From: Altererythrobacter sp. H2
Lineage (GTDB): Bacteria > Pseudomonadota > Alphaproteobacteria > Sphingomonadales > Sphingomonadaceae
Reading direction: 5' to 3'
Length of the DNA: 64,000 nt
Assembly: GCF_035319885.1 (NCBI RefSeq)
Contig: NZ_CP141285.1
Location: 248,001 to 312,000, forward strand
In this document: one piece after another, positions 1-9,085 of the stretch
How positions within the stretch are numbered: the stretch's first letter is position 1
Layout of the letters: every line of letters starts with the position of its first letter
Position numbers and translations under genes: made by a program
Notes under the pieces: generated by a model
Databases searched by the model: none
Told to the model about the DNA's origin: nothing
What the model saw: the letters and a program-made list of their open reading frames with translations, nothing else

Positions 1-275
1 AGCGGGTGGCGGAACAGCGCGGTGACCGCGAACCAGTCTGCCAGACCGCCCACCATGGCCGCCTCGGCGAAAGCGTTGAGATAGCCCCAGGCCGGGTGGA
101 GATTGAGGAATTGCTTCGACAGCAGGAAAAGGCCCGCCATCGCCACCAGCATCAGGGTCGCGGTTATCCGCATTCGGCGGGCGCGATCAGGCGGCAGGGG
201 TATCCGGCGCAGCCGACCCGGCCGGCGGTCTGCCAGCGGGGAGGGGATAGTTCTGGTCGGTGCCGGTTGCGTCAC
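1..275 (-). CDS. DUF445 family membrane protein, N-terminal part (truncated by window edge)
   Basis: Only about the first 90 codons are inside the window; the gene continues past base 1. The visible protein has a basic N-terminus, one hydrophobic segment (TLMLVAMAGLFLLSK), and then AFAEAAMVGGLADWFAVTALF. That last stretch is the hallmark N-terminal signature of DUF445 (COG2733) inner-membrane proteins, whose function is unknown. The chosen start is GTG at 275, which overlaps the TGA of the upstream permease gene (GTGA) and suggests translational coupling. An internal ATG at 173 is the alternative. The gene is last in the visible efflux operon. The family call is firm; the start is uncertain. 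Confidence 0.85.
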   Translation of the reverse strand, partial: MTQPAPTRTIPSPLADRRPGRLRRIPLPPDRARRMRITATLMLVAMAGLFLLSKQFLNLHPAWGYLNAFAEAAMVGGLADWFAVTALFRHP

Positions 276-3200
276 TCTGCCGGCAACGCTTCGCCATCCG
301 TCCGGTTCTCGTCACCGGGACGATAGGTGAGGAAACGATTGCGCAGCATCGGGCCCACCCGCTTCTCGAACCCATCTGCCAGGCTGAACCCGGCCGGCAC
401 GATCAGCAGGGTCAGCAGGGTGGACAGGATCAGCCCGCCAATCACCACCGTGCCCATCGGCGCACGCCATGCCCCGTCGCCCGTGAGGGAAATCGCTGTC
501 GGCACCATACCGGCAGTCATCGCGACGGTGGTCATGACGATAGGCTGCGCACGCTTGCGCCCGGCCTCGACGATCGCCGCGAACTTCTCCGTCCCGCGCT
601 GCATTTCCTCGATCGCGAAATCGATCAGCAGGATCGAGTTCTTCGAGACGATCCCGAACAGCATCAGCGTGCCAATCAGCACCGGCATCGAGATGGGCTG
701 CCCAATCATCCACAAGGCGATCAGTCCGCCAAGCGGGGCCAGGAACAGCGAGGCCATGTTGACCAGCGGCGAAACGAAGCGGTGGTACAGCAGCACCAGC
801 ACCGCGAACACCAGCAGCACCCCGGCAACCAGGGCAATCTGGAAGTTTGCCGCCATTTCCTGCTGCCACTGATCCGCCCCGAACGGTGCGTTGGTCACGC
901 CCGATGGCAGGTCCTGCATGATCGGCAGCTTCTGCACCGCCTGGTCCACGTCACCCTTGGCTGCGCCGGGGGCAAGGTCAGCCCCGACGAAGATGCGGCG
1001 GTTCTGGTTGTAGCGCTGGATCTGGGTCGGGCCGGAACCGAAGTCGATCTCCGCCACCCGTTCCAGCGGCACAGAGCCCCCGCCCCCAGTCGGAACCGGC
1101 AAGTTGCGGATGGTCGAAAGATCCTGCCTTGCCGATTCGGGCAGCCTCACCCGGATCGGGATCTGCCGGTCGGACAGGGAGAACTTGGCGGCGTTCTGGT
1201 CAATGTCGCCCAGGGTCGCGATGCGGATAGTCTGGCTGAGCGCAGCCGTGGTCACGCCGAGACTGGCAGCGAGGTCGAGCCGGGGAGTAATCACGACCTC
1301 GGGGCGGCGCTGGTCCGCCTCGACGCGGGGCGCGACCACGCCTTTGATGGACTTCATCTGCTCCGCCAGCGTGGTCGCCGTGCTGTTGAGCAGTTCCGGA
1401 TCGGAACCGGACAGCATGACCGAGACCGGACGCCCCGTCCCGCCGCCGCCACCGCCCTGGAAACTGAAGAACGAAACCCGCGCATCGGCAATGTTCTGGA
1501 AGGCAGGCGTCAGTTCGCGCTCGAATTCCTGCTGGGTGATGTCACGATCGCGCTTGAGCGTGATGAACACGCGCCCGTTGCCTTCGTTGACCCGCTGCAG
1601 GGCGGCCTCGACCTCGGGACGCTGGTTGACAATCGCGGCCACCTGGTCCGCTACCGCTTCCGTTTGCCGCAGCGTGGTGCCCGGCACCATTTCGATCCGC
1701 ACCTGGGTATAGTCACCGTTGATGTCGGGGAAGAACTGTGCCGGCAGCGAGGCGCCAATCATGACTGTCAGCGCCAGCGAGCCAAGCCCGATACCCATCA
1801 TCCAGCTGCGGTGGTCATGCATCCGGGCGCGGAACCGACCCAGGCGGTACGCAAACCACTGCGAAAAATGGCGTCCGAGAACCGGCGCAATAAGCCGCAG
1901 CAGGAACGCGACGAGACGGGTGGCGAACCATGCTGCAACAGTGGCAACGCCAAGGGCTGCCAGCATCAGGCCGAAAGCCAGTATGAAGCCGATGATCTGG
2001 CCCAGGAACCCGGGCAGGAACGTGAGCATGCCCTTCCAGGTGGCGATATCCACGGCCGGACCGGCGACGCTGGCAAGGCCAGTCAGCACGGCGAACACTG
2101 TGCCGAAAAACACCGCGCCCAGCAGCAGGAAGAGCACTGTCCCGATCAGCACGTGCCACCAGCGACCCCGCACGGGCTCCAGTTGCGCCCGCATGGCATC
2201 GGCCGTTCCGGTGTTGAGCGTCCAGCGCAACAGCCGCTCGTAGCGGTCCATCATCGGCCCTTCGCCGTGGCTGGCATGGCCCTTGGCCTTGAGGAAATAG
2301 GCCGCGACCATGGGCGTGATCATGCGCGCGACGAGCAGGCTCATCAGCACGGAGGCAACCACCGTAAGCCCGAAATTCTTGAAGAACTGGCCGGAAACAC
2401 CCGGCATCAGGCCGACCGGGAGGAACACCGCCACGATCGAGAAGGTGGTCGCGACCACCGGCAGGCCGATTTCGTCAGCTGCGTCGATCGAGGCCTGATA
2501 GGCACTCTTTCCCATTCGCATGTGTCTGACGATGTTTTCGATTTCCACGATGGCATCATCGACCAGCACCCCGGCGACCAGCCCCAGCGCGAGCAGCGAG
2601 AGCGTGTTGAGCGTGAACCCGAGCAGGTCCATGAACCAGAATGTGGGGATCGCCGAGAGAGGTATGGCGAGCGCCGCGATGATGGTCGCGCGCCAGTCCC
2701 GCAGGAAGAAAAAGACCACCACGACAGCAAGGATGGCCCCTTCCACCATGGCTGCCATCGAACTGGAATATTGCGCCTTGGTATAATCGACCGAAGTGAA
2801 CAGAGGCGTGAAGGTCACACCCGGGTTCTCTTCTGCCATCGCGTCCATTTCCGCGACAGCCGAATCATAGACCGAAACGTCAGACGCGCCGCGGGCGCGG
2901 CTGATGCCGAAGGTGACGACCTGTTTGCCGTTGATCTTGCCCATCGAGCGTATTTCGCCGTAGCTGTCGCGCACGTCGGCGATATCGGCCAGTTTGATCG
3001 TCCGACCCCCGCCCAGCGAGATCCGGGTCTGCGACAGGGCAAAGGCGGTGTCGGCGTTGCCGAGCACCCGCACCGACTGGCGCGATCCGGCGATTTCGGC
3101 AACCCCGCCGGCGGCATCGACATTGACCTGGCGCAGAGCGGCGTTGATCTGGCTGGCGGTCGCCCCGAACGACTGCATCCGGGCCGGATCGAGCGTCACG

Positions 3201-3763
3201 AGGATCTCGCGGCTGACCCCGCCGCCGCGCGATACGTCCGCCATGCCTTCAATGGTCAGCAGGCGCTTGGCCACCGAATCGTCGATGAACCAGCTGAGCT
3301 GTTCGATGGTCATGTCCGGCGCGGTGACGGCGAAATAACCGATCGGGTCGGACGAGGTCTGCACCCGTGAGACCTGCGGCTCAAGGATCCCTTCAGGAAG
3401 CTCGCCCCGGGTCTGATCAATCGCGGCTTTCACCTCGTTGACCGCCTGCCCGATGTCGCTGCCGATTTCGAATTCAACAAAGGTACTCGACGAGCCTTCA
3501 CGGGCCGTCGAATTGATGTTCTTCACCCCTTCGACCCCGCGGATCGCCGATTCGACCCGCTGGGTGATCTGGTTCTCGATTTCCGACGGCGCGGCCCCCG
3601 GCTGGGCAATATTGACCGAGACGGCGGGGAATTCGATGTCGGGGTCGTTCTGGACCTCCATGTCCGCAAAACTCAGGATCCCTGCCAGCGTCAGCGCGAG
3701 GAACAGGATGATTGGAACGATCGGGTTGCGGATCGACCAGGCTGAGATGTTACGGAAGTTCAT
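272..3763 (-). CDS. RND multidrug efflux transporter permease, HAE1 family
   Basis: This is an inner-membrane proton/drug antiporter of the hydrophobe/amphiphile efflux type. It would work as a trimer with the adaptor encoded just upstream (6-base gap) and an outer-membrane channel not in this window. The N-terminus ([20 protein letters not shown]) is typical, and both periplasmic porter halves and both six-helix halves are recognisable. A DD pair ([12 protein letters not shown]) lies in the TM4 region where RND pumps carry proton-relay aspartates. At 1163 residues it is about 120 longer than the usual ~1040. The extra length sits at about residues 530-640, between TM6 and TM7, and reads as about three additional hydrophobic helices. 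The permease call is confident; the substrate is unknown. Confidence 0.95.
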   Translation of the reverse strand: MNFRNISAWSIRNPIVPIILFLALTLAGILSFADMEVQNDPDIEFPAVSVNIAQPGAAPSEIENQITQRVESAIRGVEGVKNINSTAREGSSSTFVEFEIGSDIGQAVNEVKAAIDQTRGELPEGILEPQVSRVQTSSDPIGYFAVTAPDMTIEQLSWFIDDSVAKRLLTIEGMADVSRGGGVSREILVTLDPARMQSFGATASQINAALRQVNVDAAGGVAEIAGSRQSVRVLGNADTAFALSQTRISLGGGRTIKLADIADVRDSYGEIRSMGKINGKQVVTFGISRARGASDVSVYDSAVAEMDAMAEENPGVTFTPLFTSVDYTKAQYSSSMAAMVEGAILAVVVVFFFLRDWRATIIAALAIPLSAIPTFWFMDLLGFTLNTLSLLALGLVAGVLVDDAIVEIENIVRHMRMGKSAYQASIDAADEIGLPVVATTFSIVAVFLPVGLMPGVSGQFFKNFGLTVVASVLMSLLVARMITPMVAAYFLKAKGHASHGEGPMMDRYERLLRWTLNTGTADAMRAQLEPVRGRWWHVLIGTVLFLLLGAVFFGTVFAVLTGLASVAGPAVDIATWKGMLTFLPGFLGQIIGFILAFGLMLAALGVATVAAWFATRLVAFLLRLIAPVLGRHFSQWFAYRLGRFRARMHDHRSWMMGIGLGSLALTVMIGASLPAQFFPDINGDYTQVRIEMVPGTTLRQTEAVADQVAAIVNQRPEVEAALQRVNEGNGRVFITLKRDRDITQQEFERELTPAFQNIADARVSFFSFQGGGGGGTGRPVSVMLSGSDPELLNSTATTLAEQMKSIKGVVAPRVEADQRRPEVVITPRLDLAASLGVTTAALSQTIRIATLGDIDQNAAKFSLSDRQIPIRVRLPESARQDLSTIRNLPVPTGGGGSVPLERVAEIDFGSGPTQIQRYNQNRRIFVGADLAPGAAKGDVDQAVQKLPIMQDLPSGVTNAPFGADQWQQEMAANFQIALVAGVLLVFAVLVLLYHRFVSPLVNMASLFLAPLGGLIALWMIGQPISMPVLIGTLMLFGIVSKNSILLIDFAIEEMQRGTEKFAAIVEAGRKRAQPIVMTTVAMTAGMVPTAISLTGDGAWRAPMGTVVIGGLILSTLLTLLIVPAGFSLADGFEKRVGPMLRNRFLTYRPGDENRTDGEALPAE

Positions 3764-3769
3764 GGGAAA

Positions 3770-4966
3770 TCAGCTCCCCGCCTTGGCAAGTACGGGCCGG
3801 ATCGTCTCGCCCGGCGAGAGGAACCCGCCGGCCCGCAGGACGACCTTCTCGGTTCCGGCGAGCCCCTTGACCACGGCAATGCCGTTGGCGCTGACCAGAC
3901 CTGTTTCCACCCGGCGCCGCTCGACCTTGTTTTCCTTGCCGACGATGTAGACGAAGCTGCCTTCATCATCCGACAGGATCGCGCTTTCCGGCAGAACCGG
4001 CGCTACGACAGTACCGCTCGAAATCGTGGCCGTGGCAAATCCGCCGGGCCGCAGTTCAGGGGCATAGGGCAGCGCGATACGCGCCGTACCCTGGCGCCGC
4101 TGCGCGTCGATAACCGGAGCCAACTGCCAGACCTGGCCGGTGAAATCCTTGTCCGTGCCCACCGGCCGGATCGTTGCCGCAACTCCGGTCGAGAGCTGCG
4201 CCAGTTCGACTTCGCCGACTTCGGCCAGCAATTCCATCTCACCGCCACGGGCGATCGTAAACAGGGCCGGCGTGCCAGCACCGACAGTCTGCCCCGGCTC
4301 GACAGCGCGGGTCAGCAGGAGCCCGGCAGCCGGGGCAACGATGTTGAGGCGGGCATTGCGGGCGAGGAGTTCGCGGTATTGCGCTTCGGCCACCTTCACC
4401 CGCGCGGCAGCGGCATCGCGCGTCGCGGTCAGGCGATCAACGTCTGCCTTGGAGATGAACCCGCGCTCGACCAGCTGCAGCGCGCGGTCGAGATTGGCCT
4501 GGGCGAGCCGCGCATCCGAACGCGCGACTTCGATCTGGGCCGAGGAACTCTGCGCCTGCTGGACCTGAACCGACCGGTCAATCACGGCCAGCACCTGCCC
4601 CTGGCTGACCCACTGGCCAGCCTCGACGGGGACAGATACCACGCGCCCGCCTTCACCCACCACGCCAACCGGCATTTCACGGCGCGCAGCGAGCGTTCCG
4701 GTGGCGGTGATCATGCCGGCAATCGTGGTCTGCCCCGGTGCTATGACGGTAATCGCAGGCCGCTGGCTCGCATCGTCGCCGGCTCCAACTGCGCCGTTCT
4801 CACCGCCAGCCACCAGGAAATACATCGCAAGTGCCCCGGCGAACAGGATGGCAATCCCGATGGCAATCCACTTCTTGCGGCTTGCGGCAGGGGCATCATC
4901 GAACTGGCTGATATCGGGCCGGTATGCTTCGGCAGCTTCGGACCGGATCGTGGTTTCGTAGTTCAT
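3770..4966 (-). CDS. RND efflux periplasmic adaptor (membrane fusion protein)
   Basis: This 398-residue HlyD/AcrA-type protein links the permease to an outer-membrane channel. A cytoplasmic N-terminal tail is followed by one membrane anchor (KWIAIGIAILFAGALAMYFL). Then come a biotinyl-lipoyl half (VSVPVEAGQWVSQGQVLAVID), an alpha-helical hairpin (QAQSSSAQIEVARSDARLAQ onward), the second lipoyl half (NIVAPAAGLLLTRAVEPGQTV), a beta-barrel and a C-terminal membrane-proximal domain. I chose ATG at 4966 rather than the upstream TTG at 5026, because that TTG coincides with the -35 box of a good promoter. The gene is first in the adaptor-permease-DUF445 operon. Confidence 0.94.
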   Translation of the reverse strand: MNYETTIRSEAAEAYRPDISQFDDAPAASRKKWIAIGIAILFAGALAMYFLVAGGENGAVGAGDDASQRPAITVIAPGQTTIAGMITATGTLAARREMPVGVVGEGGRVVSVPVEAGQWVSQGQVLAVIDRSVQVQQAQSSSAQIEVARSDARLAQANLDRALQLVERGFISKADVDRLTATRDAAAARVKVAEAQYRELLARNARLNIVAPAAGLLLTRAVEPGQTVGAGTPALFTIARGGEMELLAEVGEVELAQLSTGVAATIRPVGTDKDFTGQVWQLAPVIDAQRRQGTARIALPYAPELRPGGFATATISSGTVVAPVLPESAILSDDEGSFVYIVGKENKVERRRVETGLVSANGIAVVKGLAGTEKVVLRAGGFLSPGETIRPVLAKAGS

Positions 4967-4997
4967 CGCGCAGCACAGCCCTGTGGTTACCGGAAGT

Positions 4998-5026
4998 GTA
5001 TTATCGGTATATATCACCGCGTGCAA
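4998..5026 (-). promoter_or_regulatory. Predicted sigma70-type promoter of the efflux operon with overlapping operator-like arms
   Basis: On the minus strand TTGCAC (5026-5021) is followed after 17 bases by TAATAC (5003-4998), a good housekeeping promoter about 30 bases before the adaptor ATG. On the plus strand the same DNA reads GTGTATTAT, then CGGT, then ATATATCACC. These are imperfect dyad arms that resemble the sequence over the -10 region of the gene at 60415. A repressor bound here would block RNA polymerase. The regulator is not identified. Confidence 0.6.
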
Positions 5027-5095
5027 GGCCTAGCCTTGCCAGTGCCATAGCGCAATTGCAGGCTCGACCGATGACATTTCTGCCCGACGAAAGCC

Positions 5096-5137
5096 AAATG
5101 CAAAACGGCGGGGCGCTCCTGATGGAGCACCCCGCCG
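5096..5137 (-). terminator. Rho-independent terminator downstream of glsB-like gene
   Basis: On the minus strand a GC-rich 14-base arm (5137-5124) pairs with 5119-5106 around the loop ATCA, with one mismatch. It is followed by TTTTGCATTT. It lies 26 bases after the stop of the gene at 5163-5429 and upstream of the efflux promoter, so it insulates the two units. Confidence 0.85.
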
Positions 5138-5162
5138 CATGAGGCAACATGATCTTCCGGAC

Positions 5163-5429
5163 TTACCGGACGCGACCACGCTGAATGAGGTTGACGATCG
5201 CCAGCAGGATAATCGCGCCCAGAATGGCGATTACGAACGAGCCGAGATCGAAGGTCTGGATGCTTCCGCCGAAGCCAAGCAGCGGCGCCAGCAGGGCGTT
5301 ACCGATCAGCGCGCCGACGATGCCGACGATAATATTGGCGATGATTCCCATCGAACCGTCGCGGTTCATGACCAGGCTCGCAAGCCAGCCGGCAACCCCG
5401 CCGACGATAATAGCAATAATCCAACCCAT
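5163..5429 (-). CDS. GlsB/YeaQ/YmgE family stress-response membrane protein
   Basis: This 88-residue, glycine-rich protein is almost entirely hydrophobic and matches the 'transglycosylase-associated protein' family. It starts MGWIIAIIVGGVAGWLASLV. A second segment (IIANIIVGIVGALIGNALL) and a C-terminal helix (FVIAILGAIILLAIVNLI) follow, giving three membrane helices. The family is tied to general stress response in several bacteria, but its molecular role is unknown. A strong ribosome site (AGGAGGA) precedes the ATG. An EcfG-type promoter lies about 44 bases upstream, and a strong terminator follows. The gene is monocistronic. Confidence 0.93.
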   Translation of the reverse strand: MGWIIAIIVGGVAGWLASLVMNRDGSMGIIANIIVGIVGALIGNALLAPLLGFGGSIQTFDLGSFVIAILGAIILLAIVNLIQRGRVR

Positions 5430-5472
5430 GGTAGCGTCCTCCTGTTATTCCGTGTTGTCGATTGCCCTGTGA

Positions 5473-5497
5473 AACGGCGGTACGACGGAACGGTTCC
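5473..5497 (-). promoter_or_regulatory. EcfG (general stress sigma factor) promoter
   Basis: On the minus strand GGAAC (5497-5493) and CGTT (5476-5473) are separated by exactly 16 bases. This matches the alphaproteobacterial EcfG consensus GGAAC-N16/17-CGTT, and the base after GGAAC is the favoured C. The expected start site is near 5465, giving a leader of about 35 bases to the glsB-like ATG at 5429. The position and the stress-related product agree with each other. Confidence 0.8.
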
Positions 5498-5568
5498 CCG
5501 CTACTTTGCGGACGAAGGCGGGAGGAGGCTTACTTTCTTTCTGGCTGGTCGGAGTAGGACCGGGACAC

Positions 5569-5868
5569 TCAGTACTTGAGCTGGCGCTCGTAGAGATCGC
5601 GGTAGTGCTGGATACGGGTCACCCGGAGGCCCTGCATTCCGGAGCGGTCAACCGCGCGCTGCCACGAGGCAAACTCCTCGAGGGTCAGGTTGTAGCGCTC
5701 CAGCACTTCGTCGATGGTGAGCAGCCCGCCATTCACGGCAGCGACGACCTCGGCCTTGCGACGCACGACCCAACGGCGGGTGTTCGGCGGCGGCAGGTCA
5801 GCCACCGTCAGCGGCTCCCCGAGCGGGCCGATTACCTGGGCCGGGCGGATTTTCTGGTTCTCGATCAT
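5569..5868 (-). CDS. sciP: CtrA inhibitor SciP (DUF1153)
   Basis: This 99-residue helix-turn-helix protein of the DUF1153 family corresponds to Caulobacter SciP. SciP binds CtrA at promoters and blocks CtrA-dependent transcription during the cell cycle. The diagnostic core is VIGPLGEPLTVADLPPPNT, then RRWVVRRKAEVVAAVNGGLL and the helix-turn-helix segment around LERYNLTLEEFASWQRAVD. The length is that of the family. The ATG overlaps the stop of the small upstream gene (ATGA), so the two are probably co-translated. A CtrA-type box is also present in this window (56214-56228). Confidence 0.93.
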   Translation of the reverse strand: MIENQKIRPAQVIGPLGEPLTVADLPPPNTRRWVVRRKAEVVAAVNGGLLTIDEVLERYNLTLEEFASWQRAVDRSGMQGLRVTRIQHYRDLYERQLKY

Positions 5869-6170
5869 CGCATCTCTCGGTCGGCCGGCGCACTGCCAGC
5901 GCTTGATGCCGCAACATTGCGCCCGGCGCCTTTGCCATCGGCTAAACCGGTTGGGTTAACAGAAGGCCCGTTTGCGTTAAGGGGTTCACGCTCGACCGAC
6001 ACAAACCGGCCAAAGCTCCCGCCATCACATCCGCGCTCAGGCTGCAGCGTGCCGCGCAGGTCACGCGCAGCGGCGAGTCGAGCCGCAAGGTCAGACCAGG
6101 CTGGCACGCGCAGCCCGCCCTCGCGGGCGCCCTCTTCTCGGGCGAAAATCGGCGGAAGGGATTCCATCAT
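5865..6170 (-). CDS. Small uncharacterised protein overlapping sciP
   Basis: The 101-residue product has no domain I can name. It opens MMESLPPIFAREEG and has an amphipathic stretch WSDLAARLAAARDLRGTL. It continues GGSFGRFV and a tail with VNPTGLADGK and ends PADREMR. From memory, short sphingomonad proteins with a similar NPT..ANGK..GDR tail exist; I could not check this. Reality is supported by the ATGA overlap with sciP and a plausible ribosome site (TAAGG) before the ATG. Against it, third-position GC falls in the second half. If real, it is co-transcribed with sciP. Confidence 0.55.
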   Translation of the reverse strand: MMESLPPIFAREEGAREGGLRVPAWSDLAARLAAARDLRGTLQPERGCDGGSFGRFVSVEREPLNANGPSVNPTGLADGKGAGRNVAASSAGSAPADREMR

Positions 6171-6227
6171 GGAACATGCCTTAGGCCCCTGCAGGTCAAG
6201 ATCGGGTAAAGCGCCGGTTTACTCCGG

Positions 6228-6243
6228 GTTAGGAATGCCTAAC
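6228..6243. repeat. Short inverted repeat between the sciP unit and mnmA
   Basis: GTTAGG and CCTAAC form perfect 6-base arms around AATG, in the 139-base divergent gap between the sciP operon (minus) and mnmA (plus). The size suits an operator, but no regulator is implied by the sequence. Confidence 0.35.
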
Positions 6244-6309
6244 GCCATACAAGGACGGCGAGCATAGGCCTGTTGCGGTGGCGGGTGGCGGGAACCGGCC
6301 GGGCCGTGT

Positions 6310-7476
6310 ATGGGCCGCCCCGCCATGAATGCCCCAGACCATTCCTTCGCAGCCAGCCTCGACCCTGCCGCACTGTTCGATCTGCCGCGCCCTGCATCCC
6401 AATGCCGGATTGTCGTCGCCATGTCGGGCGGGGTCGACTCGTCCGTCGTCGCGGCTCTGGCCGCCGCCAGCGGGGCGGAGGTGATCGGCGTCACTCTGCA
6501 GCTTTACGACTATGGCGCTGCGACCGGGCGCAAAGGGGCGTGCTGCGCCGGAGACGACATAGCCGACGCCCGTTCCGTGGCAGACCGGCTCGGGATCGCG
6601 CATTATGTCTTCGACCATGAAAGCGCCTTCCGCGAGGACGTGGTCGAACAGTTCGCGGATGAATATCTCGCGGGTCGCACACCAGTCCCCTGCATCCGCT
6701 GCAACATGGGGCCGAAGTTCACCGACCTGTTCCGCATGGCGCGCGAGCTGGGCGCAGATTGTCTCGCCACGGGCCACTATGTCCAGCGGGTCCGCGATCC
6801 GGCCGGAGCGGAACTTCATCGAGCACTCGATCCTGCGCGCGATCAGTCCTATTTCCTGTACGGCACGACCGAAGACCAGCTGGAATACCTCCGCTTCCCC
6901 CTGGGCGGCCTACCCAAATCCGAAGTCCGCCAGCTGGCAGAAGGCGCCGGGCTGCGCAACGCGGCCAAGCCGGATAGTCAGGACATCTGCTTTGTCCCCG
7001 ATGGCGACTACGCCCGGATCGTCACCCGCCTGCGGCCCGAAGGGGCAAGGGCGGGCTCAATTGTGCATGCCGCAACCGGGGCCGTGCTGGGCGAGCACAA
7101 GGGCATTGTCCATTTCACCGTGGGCCAGCGCAAGGGGCTGGAAATCGGCGGCCAGCCGGAACCACTCTACGTGGTCGGCATCGATGCGGAGCGAGCGGAA
7201 GTACAGGTCGGCCCCAGGCGCCTGCTGGCCGTCAGCGCGGCGCGGCTGACGGAAACCAACCGCATAGGTCCGCTGCCCGATGCGGGCCTCACGGCCAAGG
7301 TCCGCAGCCTCGCCAAGCCGGTGCCGATAAAGCTTGATGGCCCACTGGGCGATGGACAAGCCACCCGGATCGTTTTCGCCGAGCCGGAATTCGGCGTATC
7401 GCCCGGGCAAGCTGCAGTGATCTATTCCGGCGAACGCGTGGTCGGGGGCGGCTGGATCGACTCGACCGATCCGTGA
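6310..7476 (+). CDS. mnmA: tRNA-specific 2-thiouridylase MnmA
   Basis: This cytoplasmic enzyme thiolates uridine 34 of tRNA-Lys, tRNA-Glu and tRNA-Gln, using ATP activation and relayed sulfur. The N-terminal PP-loop motif ([16 protein letters not shown]), the GVTLQLYD stretch, the nucleophile region [13 protein letters not shown] and the second catalytic cysteine in [13 protein letters not shown] are all present, followed by the C-terminal barrel. At 388 residues it is a normal length for alphaproteobacteria. The start may be ATG 6310 or ATG 6325 (MNAPDHSF); neither has a convincing ribosome site. It is divergent from the sciP operon. Confidence 0.95.
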   Translation: MGRPAMNAPDHSFAASLDPAALFDLPRPASQCRIVVAMSGGVDSSVVAALAAASGAEVIGVTLQLYDYGAATGRKGACCAGDDIADARSVADRLGIAHYVFDHESAFREDVVEQFADEYLAGRTPVPCIRCNMGPKFTDLFRMARELGADCLATGHYVQRVRDPAGAELHRALDPARDQSYFLYGTTEDQLEYLRFPLGGLPKSEVRQLAEGAGLRNAAKPDSQDICFVPDGDYARIVTRLRPEGARAGSIVHAATGAVLGEHKGIVHFTVGQRKGLEIGGQPEPLYVVGIDAERAEVQVGPRRLLAVSAARLTETNRIGPLPDAGLTAKVRSLAKPVPIKLDGPLGDGQATRIVFAEPEFGVSPGQAAVIYSGERVVGGGWIDSTDP

Positions 7477-7615
7477 CGGTTCTTCGCCCAACATTCAGGA
7501 CGGGTGATCATGTGCCTGGCGTCTTGCACCAGGGCGGTTGGCAAGGCCGCGCGAGCCGGTTAGACCGCAACAGCATCTGACCGGATGCCGAGTGTACAAG
7601 AAAGAAGCCGAAAAA

Positions 7616-9025
7616 ATGAAGGACTCCAGCACCAGCCGCGTGCCGGCCTGGCTCCTCCTGGCGCTGCTGGCGCTTGTCGTTCTCGGTCTCGGCGGAAGCT
7701 CGCGACCTGATGCCATCCAGAACGTTGCCCTGCGCCCGCTGGTGGCCCTGTTCCTCGTTCCGGCCATATACTACCTGCGGATCGAAGCAGTACGCGAGGC
7801 CAGGATGCTGGTCGGGCTGCTCGCGCTTCTCCTGCTGTGGATGGCGCTCCAGCTCGTCCCGTTGCCGCCATCTGTCTGGCAAGCGTTGCCCGGCCGTGCG
7901 TCGGTTGCCGAGCTTGATGGGCTGACCGGGCTTGACGGCGCGTGGCGTCCGATCTCCCTGGCGCCTGACAGGGGCTGGAATGCATGGGTGAGCCTGGTCG
8001 TGCCGATGACGGCGCTTTTGCTGGCCATTGCGCTTCGCGCAAAGACTACCCTGCTGCTCGCCATGGTGGCCGGAATGGGCGTGGTAAATGCCCTCATGGG
8101 CCTGATCCAGGTAACCGGCCTGGGCAACGAAGCTTTCTATTTCTATCGCCACACCACGATCGGAATGCCTGCCGGCCTGTTTGCCAACGAGAACCATGCC
8201 GCCGCGCTTTCTGCCATCGCTCTCCTCGCCATTGCGCGGCTGCATTCCGGACCACACGACATGCCCTTGCCCATGTGGTTCAGGGCTTTGCTGGCCCCAT
8301 CCTTCATCGTTGTCGTGCTCACAGTGCTGGTCGGGGGATCGAGGGCGGGAATCGCACTGACGGGATTGGCGATCCTGCTGGCATTGGTGATCGTCTGGGT
8401 CGGCTCGAACCAGCGGAGGGCCGCATCCGGCAGAGCGCGGCGACAGCCCTGGATAGCCCGCCACCCGCGCCTTCTGCTGGCCGGCTTTGCCCTGGGGATG
8501 CTCGGCCTCGTGTTCCTCTTTCTGGGCCTAGAGCGCGCTATGGGCCTCGAAGGCCTGCTGGAGGCCAATGCATTCGAGGACCTGCGCTGGGAGCTTTCCC
8601 CCATCCTGCTGCGCATGGCCGCAGAGCACTGGTTGTTCGGAATAGGGTTCGGCGGCTTCGAGGAGGTCTATCATGTTTACGAACCCGACGCCCTTCTCAT
8701 GCCGCAGTACGTCAACCAGGCGCACAACGATTGGGCCCAACTCGTAATTGAGGGCGGCCTGCCGGGCGTCGCCCTTCTGCTCGCCTTGCTCGGGTGGATG
8801 GGCCGGGTGCTGTGGCGCATCCGCACAAGCGGCAGGTTGGCCTTTAGCGAACTTGCATTCTGGTGCGGGACGATCCTGATCATGGCGGTCAGTTCAGTCG
8901 TCGACTACCCTTTGCGGACGCCGCTTTTCCAGCTGGCCGCGGTGTGGTTGCTGGTCGCCTTCACCACCGAAAGCCGACGGTCGGGAGAGGCCGATGTGCG
9001 CCCGGCTGACCGTGGTGCGGGGTGA
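7616..9025 (+). CDS. O-antigen ligase / polysaccharide polymerase-like membrane protein (Wzy_C family)
   Basis: This 469-residue inner-membrane protein has about 11-12 hydrophobic helices. It carries the Wzy_C/O-antigen ligase signatures FANENHAAAL, GGSRAGIALTGLAILLALV and the periplasmic loop ending QAHNDWAQLVIEGGLPG, where the histidine is the conserved one. It either polymerises repeat units or ligates glycan to an acceptor. The chosen start is ATG 7616, with AAGAAAGAAG just upstream; an earlier TTG at 7538 only adds improbable sequence. It heads the polysaccharide locus and is followed at once by the export lipoprotein. A second polymerase-like gene lies at 18557, so division of labour between them is open. 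Confidence 0.88.
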   Translation: MKDSSTSRVPAWLLLALLALVVLGLGGSSRPDAIQNVALRPLVALFLVPAIYYLRIEAVREARMLVGLLALLLLWMALQLVPLPPSVWQALPGRASVAELDGLTGLDGAWRPISLAPDRGWNAWVSLVVPMTALLLAIALRAKTTLLLAMVAGMGVVNALMGLIQVTGLGNEAFYFYRHTTIGMPAGLFANENHAAALSAIALLAIARLHSGPHDMPLPMWFRALLAPSFIVVVLTVLVGGSRAGIALTGLAILLALVIVWVGSNQRRAASGRARRQPWIARHPRLLLAGFALGMLGLVFLFLGLERAMGLEGLLEANAFEDLRWELSPILLRMAAEHWLFGIGFGGFEEVYHVYEPDALLMPQYVNQAHNDWAQLVIEGGLPGVALLLALLGWMGRVLWRIRTSGRLAFSELAFWCGTILIMAVSSVVDYPLRTPLFQLAAVWLLVAFTTESRRSGEADVRPADRGAG

Positions 9026-9085
9026 AACCACTTGGCCTGCGACCAAAATTGTTTAAGGCGCAGGATAACAATTCGAAAGGGCACC

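Noticed and set aside
260-3370. 1036-codon plus-strand open frame opposite the RND permease
   Set aside because: Antisense shadow of a clearly homologous permease; low-complexity His/Arg/Gln-rich translation with no recognisable domain.
5956-5980. Two TTAA half-sites upstream of sciP that could be a CtrA site
   Set aside because: They are 17 bases apart instead of seven, and lie inside the small upstream reading frame; too weak to call.
9063-9073. GGATAACAATT, identical to part of the lac operator, before the export lipoprotein gene
   Set aside because: Only one half-site with no symmetrical partner, and no LacI-type gene nearby; it probably arises by chance around the ribosome site.
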